Assembly (NCBI RefSeq): GCF_036013955.1
Contig: NZ_CP107903.1
Coordinates: 9,610,001 to 9,674,000 of the forward strand
Direction of reading: 5' to 3'
Length of the DNA: 64,000 nt
From: Streptomyces sp. NBC_00459
Lineage (GTDB): Bacteria; Actinomycetota; Actinomycetes; Streptomycetales; Streptomycetaceae
Both the position numbers and the translations under genes were made by a program. Positions within the stretch are counted from its first letter, which is position 1. Every line of letters starts with the position of its first letter. Under the pieces are notes generated by a model. It was not told the DNA's origin. It saw only the letters and a program-made list of their open reading frames with translations, and ran no database searches. Positions 58,923 through 64,000 of the stretch are shown here, one piece after another.

Positions 58923-59408
58923 ATGAACCGCACGCACGCAGATCCGTCCACGCGCATGGGCTACCTGGCGTGGCAGGTGGTGCATGTCATGGGAACTCGT
59001 CTTGAGAGAGCGCTGCGTTCGCTCGACCTCACGGCTGCCCAGCACAACGCTCTGCAGCACGTCGTCTGGACGCCGGGCATCTCCGCCGCGGAGATCGCGC
59101 GTCGGACCGGCTTCACCCCCCAGTCCATGGGTGCCGCCGTCAACGCGCTGGTGGACCGCGGCCTCCTGGTGCGCCGAGAGCATCCTTCGAACCGCAGAAC
59201 CGTGCAGCTGACCATCACCTACAGCGGCGCGAAGCTCGCCGATCGGGCGCGGAAGCTAGTGGAGCGACTGGACACGGAGGCGCTCGCGGTCCTCGCTCCC
59301 GCCGAGCGGGCGGTCATTCATTCCTTGCTGCTCCGCGTGCTTGCCGAGCTGAATCCTGACGCCTTGCCGCCTTCGGATCTGCGTGGTGCGGACTCCGGAG
59401 TGGCGTGA
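58923..59408 (+). CDS. MarR-family regulator
   Basis: 161 residues from ATG 58923 with GGAG at good spacing; an ATG at 58911 is too early. Winged helix: LTAAQHNALQHVVWTPGISA, AEIARRTGFTPQSMGAAVNA and LVDRGLLVRREHPSNRRTVQ. It probably represses itself and the divergent permease by binding the paired palindromes at 58874-58908. Paralogue of the MarR at 57185. Confidence 0.92.
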   Translation: MNRTHADPSTRMGYLAWQVVHVMGTRLERALRSLDLTAAQHNALQHVVWTPGISAAEIARRTGFTPQSMGAAVNALVDRGLLVRREHPSNRRTVQLTITYSGAKLADRARKLVERLDTEALAVLAPAERAVIHSLLLRVLAELNPDALPPSDLRGADSGVA

Positions 59409-59448
59409 TCTTGGTTGACTTCGCAGGAGAAGCCTTGGTGCGCCTTGT

Positions 59449-59587
59449 TTCTCTCCTGCGATGTGTTCGCTGCCGTGATGTTGTCACCGGGAGAGCAGCC
59501 CGCTGGACGGTGGCTGTGCTTCGGCCTGTCGGCCGAGAGTGTGTGGTCGGGGTCGGCCTGTGGGTCGACCCAGTGCCGGCCGACAGG
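59449..59587. repeat. Segment shared with 20431-20558
   Basis: From TTCTCTCCTGCGATGTG onward this stretch matches the region between the DUF4333 gene and the two-component scar at 20.4-20.6 kb. In that copy the shared sequence begins just upstream of the DUF4333 start; here that gene is missing. Confidence 0.75.
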
Positions 59588-60280
59588 TCAGGCGGGAGGC
59601 GTCTGGCGGTCGTGTACGAGCCCGCTGTCCCAGGCCCAGGCGGCGATCTCTACGCGGTTGCGCACGCCGAGCTTGTCCTTGATGTTGGCCAGGTGGGTCT
59701 TGACCGTGCCCAGGGACACGAACAGCTCGCTGCAGACCTCCTGGTTGGTGCGGCCCACCGCCACCAGGCGTACGACGTCGAGTTCGCGCTCGGAGAGCGG
59801 ATGCGGGACCGCTTCCGGCGGGTGTTGTCCGGCGAGGTGTTTGAGGAGTCGGACGGTGACGGCGGGGGAGATCAGGGCGTCCCCGCGGGCGGCGGAGCGC
59901 ACGGCCTCGATCAGGAGGGTGGAGCCGGCGTCCTTGAGGAGGAAACCGCAGGCGCCGTTGCGCAGGGCGGTGTAGGCGTAGTCGTCCTGGTCGAAGGTGG
60001 TCACCACGACCACGCGGATCGGGTCGACGACGCCTGGCCCGGCCAGGGCCCGGGTGACCTCCAGACCGTCCAGTCTGGGCATGCGGATGTCGACGAGACA
60101 CACGTCGGGGCGCATCCTGCGGGCGAGTTCGACGCACTCGGCGCCGTCGGCGGCTTCGCCGATCACCTCGAGGTCGGGCTGGGTGTCGAGGATCAGTCGG
60201 AAGCCGGTGCGGACCATTTCCTGGTCGTCCGCGATCAGTACGCGCGTCCGTGGACCGTTGCGATCGCTGTCGCCGCTCAT
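59588..60280 (-). CDS. NarL-type response regulator
   Basis: 230 residues from ATG 60280, overlapping the kinase stop (ATGA). Receiver domain: VLIADDQEMVRTGFRLIL with the acidic pair, phospho-acceptor Asp64 (CLVDIRMPRLDGLEV), Thr and Lys in VVVVTTFDQDDY and GFLLKDAG. GerE HTH: LSERELDVVRLVAVGRTNQE to HLANIKDKLGVRNR. It probably controls the transporter genes divergent from the kinase; that transporter is truncated here, but an intact relative lies at 20910-23746. Confidence 0.95.
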   Translation of the reverse strand: MSGDSDRNGPRTRVLIADDQEMVRTGFRLILDTQPDLEVIGEAADGAECVELARRMRPDVCLVDIRMPRLDGLEVTRALAGPGVVDPIRVVVVTTFDQDDYAYTALRNGACGFLLKDAGSTLLIEAVRSAARGDALISPAVTVRLLKHLAGQHPPEAVPHPLSERELDVVRLVAVGRTNQEVCSELFVSLGTVKTHLANIKDKLGVRNRVEIAAWAWDSGLVHDRQTPPA

Positions 60281-61470
60281 GCCGATGATCCTTCCACAGC
60301 TGCCAGGACGGGGAAGTCGGCACTCACGCACCAGCCGCCGTCCGCTGTCTGTCCGCAGGTCAGCGATCCCTCCACGGCCTCCACCCGTTCCCGCAGGCCC
60401 ACCAGGCCGAAGCCGCCCCGCCCGCCGGTCGGTACAGCGGCGCGCGTCTGCGGCGCCGTGTTGCGCACCTCCCCCCGCAACCGGTCGCCGCCGGAGTGCC
60501 GGTCCAGTTCGAGGCGGACCACGACGTCCGAACCATGGGCGTGGCGGCGCACGTTCGTCAGCGCCTCCTGCACCACGCGGTGGACGGACGTCTCCACCTC
60601 GGGAACCAGCCGGATCCCGCGCACCTCGGGCGCGACGTCCAGCGCCGCGGCGGCGCCGTTCTCGGCGAATGCCGAGACCAAGCGCTCCAGCTCGGTCAGC
60701 AGCTCACCCGGGCGGGCGGAGTGGTGATCGTCCTCGCGCAGCACCCGCACCAGCCGGCGCATGGAGTCCAGAGTTTCCCCGCCGGCTCGGGAGATGCCCT
60801 CCAGCAGCGGCTTGATCTGCTCCGGCGAGGTCTCCTGGATCATCAGCGCGGCGTTGGCCTGCACGACGATGCCGGTGACGTGGTGGGCGACGAAGTCGTG
60901 CAGGTCCCGGGCGAGTTCCAGGCGCTCGTTGTGGCGTACGGAGATCACGGCCCGGGCCCTGCGGGAGTCCAAAAGACGCAGATAGCAACCGAGGCCCACG
61001 ACACCGCCGACGGCGAACGTCAGCACGAAGGAGAACTGGAGGTAGTCGCCCGTCGTGCTCCCGCGCAGGGGCATGGCGATCACCGCGGCAGCCAGCGCCG
61101 CCGACAGCGTCACGGCGGTGACCGGGCGCGTCACCCGCCGCGCGGTCCGGGGGAGCAGTATGAGCAGGGCGACCGTTTCGAGCAGACCCCACGAGCCTGA
61201 GATCTGGGCATACCCGCACAGGCCCACGGTCAGGGCCAGGGAGCCCAGTGCGGCGACGCCGGCACGCCAGTCGGGACCCGGCCGGCGGGCGGGAAAGAGC
61301 AGCGCGGCGGCGGCGAGGGGGCCGGAGACCAGGGTAAGCCAGCCCGACCAGCGGTTCTGCGGGTCGTAGTGGGTCACCAGGTCGAACAGCCATACCAGGG
61401 CCAGGCCTGCGCAGAGGGGGACCGTGATGGCGCGCCGGACGGCCGGGGAGAGCGGAGTATCAGGTTCCAC
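60277..61470 (-). CDS. NarL-type sensor histidine kinase
   Basis: 397 residues from GTG 61470 (TTG 61476 possible; no clear ribosome-binding site). Six membrane helices cover about residues 14-165 with very short loops, so sensing is likely within the membrane, perhaps through the partner transporter. HisKA_3 block: LARDLHDFVAHHVTGIVVQA with His191. ATPase: HRVVQEALTNVRRHAHGSDV (N box) and GGRGGFGLVGLRERVEAVEG (G box). It is the complete version of the pair deleted at 20559-20690. Confidence 0.94.
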   Translation of the reverse strand: MEPDTPLSPAVRRAITVPLCAGLALVWLFDLVTHYDPQNRWSGWLTLVSGPLAAAALLFPARRPGPDWRAGVAALGSLALTVGLCGYAQISGSWGLLETVALLILLPRTARRVTRPVTAVTLSAALAAAVIAMPLRGSTTGDYLQFSFVLTFAVGGVVGLGCYLRLLDSRRARAVISVRHNERLELARDLHDFVAHHVTGIVVQANAALMIQETSPEQIKPLLEGISRAGGETLDSMRRLVRVLREDDHHSARPGELLTELERLVSAFAENGAAAALDVAPEVRGIRLVPEVETSVHRVVQEALTNVRRHAHGSDVVVRLELDRHSGGDRLRGEVRNTAPQTRAAVPTGGRGGFGLVGLRERVEAVEGSLTCGQTADGGWCVSADFPVLAAVEGSSA

Positions 61471-61589
61471 GCCCAAAGGGTACGTAGGTACGGCCGGGCA
61501 GTGGGTCGGCCCGCAGGCCGATGCCGGCCGCCTCGGACCGGCCCGGCGGCCGAGGGAGGGCGCGTGCGTCCGGCGGGATCGTCGACGGC

Positions 61590-61685
61590 ATGCAGATCCT
61601 CACCGTTCTCGAATGGGCCCTGGCGGCGCTTGCCGGGTTGTGCCTCGTCCTGTGCGCCCTCGTCACCGTCGATTCCGCCCGATGA
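61590..61685 (+). CDS. 31-residue membrane peptide (copy B)
   Basis: ATG 61590 to TGA 61683-61685: MQILTVLEWALAAL then AGLCLVLCALVTVDSAR. Differences from copy A at 20818 are five substitutions and no indels, and the ATGA overlap with the ATPase start is kept. One membrane helix. It remains intact although the ATPase behind it is truncated. Confidence 0.55.
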   Translation: MQILTVLEWALAALAGLCLVLCALVTVDSAR

Positions 61686-61822
61686 AGGCGTTCCGTGCGA
61701 CCACGGACTCCCTCGTCCTGGTGTGTGCCGGTCTGAAGAAATCCTGCGGCCCGACCTGGGCGCTGGACGGTGTCGGCGTGTCCGTCCCGGCGGGCGGGTC
61801 GCCGCCCCGTGTCCTGGCCTGA
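61682..61822 (+). pseudogene. ABC ATPase, truncated before Walker A
   Basis: 46 residues (LVLVCAGLKKSCGPTWALDG, VGVSVPAGG) match residues 1-39 of the ATPase at 20910, then depart into PPRVLA and stop, so no nucleotide-binding site is present. The permease is absent. It is the reciprocal loss to the two-component scar at 20559. Confidence 0.8.
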
Positions 61823-62237
61823 GCCGCTCCCGTCCCGGACAGGCTCGGCCGAGTCATCCGCGCGTGGAGATATAAAGGTGGTTGATGCACACACGCTTGT
61901 TTGATGTGGATCAGGAGGTTAATGCTTGGCCTGTGTCCAGAACCCTGGCGCTGATCACCGGTGACTCCTCGGTCGGCGGTGTCACCTGTGCCGTGCCCGC
62001 GGCCGCCCGACTGCGGCCTTCTCCCGGTGTTCCTGTCGGCGGCCCGGTCGTGGCGCACCCTCCGACCGCCGGTGACGTCCGGCTGCTGGAGCGCGCGCCG
62101 GACCCGGCGCCACTCTTCTCCCGCCGTCCCGAGAACGGCAGCCCGCCCGAGCAGCGGGCATGGCACACCTTCGCGGACGGCTCTGCCACCGACACACCTT
62201 TGATAACCACCCGCACCCCCACCGAGGGAGAGTGGCC
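61823..62237. other. Gene-poor stretch before the molybdenum enzyme operon
   Basis: A plus-strand frame is open from about 61882 (MMHTRLFDVDQEVNAW) but lacks recognisable domains and runs past the next gene start in another frame. GATATAAAGGTGG near 61867 is A/T-rich. The 3' part must contain the promoter of the operon at 62238. Confidence 0.3.
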
Positions 62238-62885
62238 ATGTCCACCGAGCATCCCGCTGAAGCAGAGACTTTCCCCGGCGAGTCCCCCACGCCACCACCC
62301 ACCCGGCGTACTTTCATCGCCACGACCACCGTTGTCGGAGGAGTCGCCGTGGCAGGCGGCCTGATCGCGGCGTCGCCCGCGCTCGCCGCCGAGGAAACGG
62401 TGGCCGCCGAGGTGGTGCCCGGCAGCCGGGTCTCCTTGACCGTCAACGGCGTCCGGCGCACCGTCACGATCGACAACCGCACCTCGCTGCTCGACCTCCT
62501 GCGCGAGCGACTCGACCTGACCGGCTCGAAGAAGGGCTGCAACGCCGGTGCCTGCGGCGCCTGTACGGTCCTGGTCGACGGACGCCGGGTCAATTCCTGT
62601 CTGACGCTGGCGGTGCGCCTGGAGGGCGCCGAGGTCACCACGATCGAGGGCCTGGCGAAGGGCGACCGGCTCCACCCGATGCAGCAGGCGTTCATCGACC
62701 AGGACGCCTTCCAGTGCGGTTTCTGCACATCGGGCCAGATCATGTCCGGCGTCGGGTGCATCCAGGAGGGTCACACGGGCTCCGCGGAGGAGATCCGGGA
62801 GTGGATGAGTGGCAACCTCTGCCGCTGCGGCTGCTACGTGAAGATCGAGCGCGCGGTCGAGCAGGCCGCCGCCGGCCGGAAGTGA
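62238..62885 (+). CDS. Molybdenum hydroxylase 2Fe-2S subunit (YagT-like)
   Basis: 215 residues from ATG 62238 with GGGAGAG upstream. The N-terminus has a Tat leader TRRTFIATTTVVGGVAVAGG ending ASPALAAE. The plant-type 2Fe-2S cluster site is GCNAGACGACTVLVDGRRVN with Cys further on at SC; the second cluster domain is FQCGFCTSGQIMSG and GNLCRCGCYVKI. It transfers electrons within a xanthine-dehydrogenase-family enzyme. A Tat leader on this subunit indicates a periplasmic-type, exported enzyme as in E. coli PaoA (YagT). First gene of the operon. Confidence 0.93.
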   Translation: MSTEHPAEAETFPGESPTPPPTRRTFIATTTVVGGVAVAGGLIAASPALAAEETVAAEVVPGSRVSLTVNGVRRTVTIDNRTSLLDLLRERLDLTGSKKGCNAGACGACTVLVDGRRVNSCLTLAVRLEGAEVTTIEGLAKGDRLHPMQQAFIDQDAFQCGFCTSGQIMSGVGCIQEGHTGSAEEIREWMSGNLCRCGCYVKIERAVEQAAAGRK

Positions 62886-62897
62886 GGATCGATCCCC

Positions 62898-63878
62898 GTG
62901 CATCCCTTCAGCTACACCAAGGCCGCGGACATGCGTGAGGCTCTCAGCGCCGGTTGGCGCGGCGGGCGTTACATCGCCGGCGGCACCACGCTCGTCGACC
63001 TGATGCGGGAGACCGTCGAACGCCCCGGCTCACTGGTCGACATCAGCACCCTGCCACTGCGCGAAGTCGCCGTCACCGCGCGCGGGGGACTGCGCATCGG
63101 CGCCCTGGTCCGCATGGCCGAGGCCGCCGCCCACCCCAAGGTGCGTGTCCTGTACCCCGTCGTCTCCGAGGCGCTGGAGCTGAGCGCCTCGGCCCAGCTG
63201 CGGAACATGGCCACCATCGGTGGCAACATCATGCAGCGCACCCGCTGCGCCTACTTCCGTGACGTGAGCGCCGCCTGCAACAAGCGTGAGCCCGGCTCCG
63301 GGTGCGCCGCGCTGCAGGGCTACAACCGCAGCCACGCGATCCTCGGCACCTCCGACCACTGCGTGGCCACGCATCCCTCCGACGTCGCCGTGGCCTTCGC
63401 GGCACTGGAGGCGACCGTGCACCTGTTGGGCCCGGACGGGGAGCGCCGTGTCGCCTTCGCCGACTTCCTGTTGCGGCCCGGCAAGACACCGAACCGTGAA
63501 CAGGCCCTGCGCCAGGGTGAGTTGATCACCGCTGTGGAGATTCCGGCCCACGCGCGCCCACTGAAGTCCGGTTACCTGAAGGTGCGCGACCGGCAGTCCT
63601 ACGAGTTCGCGCTCACCTCGGCCGCAGTGGCCCTGCACATCCGTGGCGGCGTCATCCGCGACGCGAAGGTCGCCGCCGGCGGGGTGGGCACCGTGCCGTG
63701 GAAGCTGCCCGCCGTCGAGCGCCACCTCATCGGCGAACGCCCTTCCGACCGGCTGTGGGCCGAGGCCGCCGAGCACGCGGCCGACGGGGCCCACCCCCTC
63801 AGCCACAACGGCTTCAAGCCCGAGCTGCTCAAACGCACCGTCGAACGCCAGCTGCGCACCGTAGGAGGCACCAAATGA
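62898..63878 (+). CDS. Molybdenum hydroxylase FAD subunit (YagS-like)
   Basis: 326 residues from GTG 62898. FAD-binding motif RYIAGGTTLVDLMRETVE; second FAD segment AQLRNMATIGGNIMQRTRCA; then YFRDVSAACNKREPGSGCAA with the cysteines found in PaoB-type subunits, probably ligands of an additional 4Fe-4S cluster, and KVRDRQSYEFALTSAAVAL, the CO-dehydrogenase flavoprotein C-terminal domain. It has no leader of its own, fitting co-export with the Tat-bearing small subunit. Confidence 0.93.
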   Translation: MHPFSYTKAADMREALSAGWRGGRYIAGGTTLVDLMRETVERPGSLVDISTLPLREVAVTARGGLRIGALVRMAEAAAHPKVRVLYPVVSEALELSASAQLRNMATIGGNIMQRTRCAYFRDVSAACNKREPGSGCAALQGYNRSHAILGTSDHCVATHPSDVAVAFAALEATVHLLGPDGERRVAFADFLLRPGKTPNREQALRQGELITAVEIPAHARPLKSGYLKVRDRQSYEFALTSAAVALHIRGGVIRDAKVAAGGVGTVPWKLPAVERHLIGERPSDRLWAEAAEHAADGAHPLSHNGFKPELLKRTVERQLRTVGGTK

Positions 63879-64000
63879 GCCAGCCGCAGGCAGCTGTCGG
63901 TGCGGGGCTGCCCAGGGTCGACGCACGGCTGAGGGTGACCGGGGGAGCGAAGTACGCCGCCGACAACAATCCCGACGGGGTTGTGCACGCGGTCATCGTG
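63875..64000 (+). CDS. Molybdenum hydroxylase catalytic subunit, N-terminus (cut by window edge)
   Basis: ATG 63875 overlaps the FAD-subunit stop (ATGA), with AGGAGG upstream. LPRVDARLRVTGGAKYAADN is the standard N-terminal block of the large molybdopterin-binding subunit (family RxDxxxKVTGxAxYxAD). The gene runs out of the window. Confidence 0.9.
   Translation, partial: MSQPQAAVGAGLPRVDARLRVTGGAKYAADNNPDGVVHAVIV

Overview
The window is high-GC actinobacterial DNA, most likely a Streptomyces chromosome arm. The evidence is the strong G/C preference at third codon positions, frequent GTG and TTG starts, a mycothiol-dependent isomerase-family gene, secreted subtilases with Sec leaders, SnoaL/NTF2 and antibiotic-monooxygenase-type small enzymes, and many XRE/MmyB, TetR, MarR and LuxR regulators. 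There are no rRNA, tRNA, replication or core-metabolism genes. Intact genes alternate with debris: fragments of IS110, IS5, IS256 and another transposase, truncated enzymes, and frameshifted genes. That is the usual look of a variable chromosome arm.

Layout. 0-6 kb: the tail of an MFS transporter, a secreted protein, IS debris, a YcxB-like membrane protein, an alpha/beta hydrolase, an ABM-domain enzyme and a maleylpyruvate-isomerase-family protein. 6.2-9.8 kb: IS5 debris and a secreted subtilisin with a P domain. 9.9-15.6 kb: a beta-propeller-like protein, a quinone-oxidoreductase/LuxR divergent pair sharing a perfect inverted repeat, a SUKH-like fragment, and a MarR gene next to a ruined HbpS-like gene. 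16.1-19.8 kb: a 1030-residue subtilase with a hairpin over its ribosome-binding site, followed by two tandem tiny secreted cysteine peptides with nearly identical leaders. 20.1-24.8 kb: a DUF4333 protein, the scar of a deleted two-component system, a 31-residue membrane-peptide ORF, a BceAB/MacB-like ABC transporter and a YdcF-like protein. 25.3-33.6 kb: a minus-strand run of two amidohydrolases, an aldo/keto reductase, a Na+/H+ antiporter, DUF2255, SnoaL, an alcohol dehydrogenase, cupin debris, a carboxymuconolactone decarboxylase-like protein and an internally deleted hydrolase. 33.8-44.4 kb: three XRE/MmyB regulators with a quinone oxidoreductase, a flavodoxin-like protein, an NTF2 protein, a DJ-1/PfpI protein and a hydrolase. 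44.5-50.2 kb: a truncated IS5-type element, a zinc-ribbon protein, an intact HbpS-like gene with a decayed MarR, a LuxR-type/aldo-keto reductase divergent pair and ABC debris. 50.3-56.2 kb: a TetR gene, an FAD monooxygenase, a methyltransferase-like protein, a double-cupin dioxygenase-like protein and a dehydrogenase. 56.4-61.8 kb: TetR, MarR, a YhgE-like permease, a second MarR, an intact two-component system, a second copy of the 31-residue ORF and a truncated ABC ATPase. 62.2-64 kb: the start of a Tat-exported molybdenum hydroxylase operon.

Four structural signals stand out. (1) Seven copies of a palindrome with GGGG, 11 bases, then CCCC and an AGAATCTT-like core lie upstream of the three XRE/MmyB regulators and of redox and hydrolase genes between 33.8 and 44.5 kb. 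In front of all three regulators the gap to the start codon is exactly 35 bases. This looks like one regulon. (2) Two segments are present twice with complementary losses. The two-component/ABC-transporter locus has its regulator half deleted at 20.5 kb and its transporter half truncated at 61.8 kb. The MarR/HbpS locus has HbpS ruined at 14.7 kb and MarR ruined at 47.4 kb. (3) A 31-residue single-membrane-helix ORF, too short for ordinary gene calling, overlaps the ABC ATPase start by four bases in both copies. (4) The paired cysteine mini-peptides downstream of the large subtilase have conserved leaders and unrelated mature parts.

All functions are inferred from sequence motifs read by eye. 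No database search was run.
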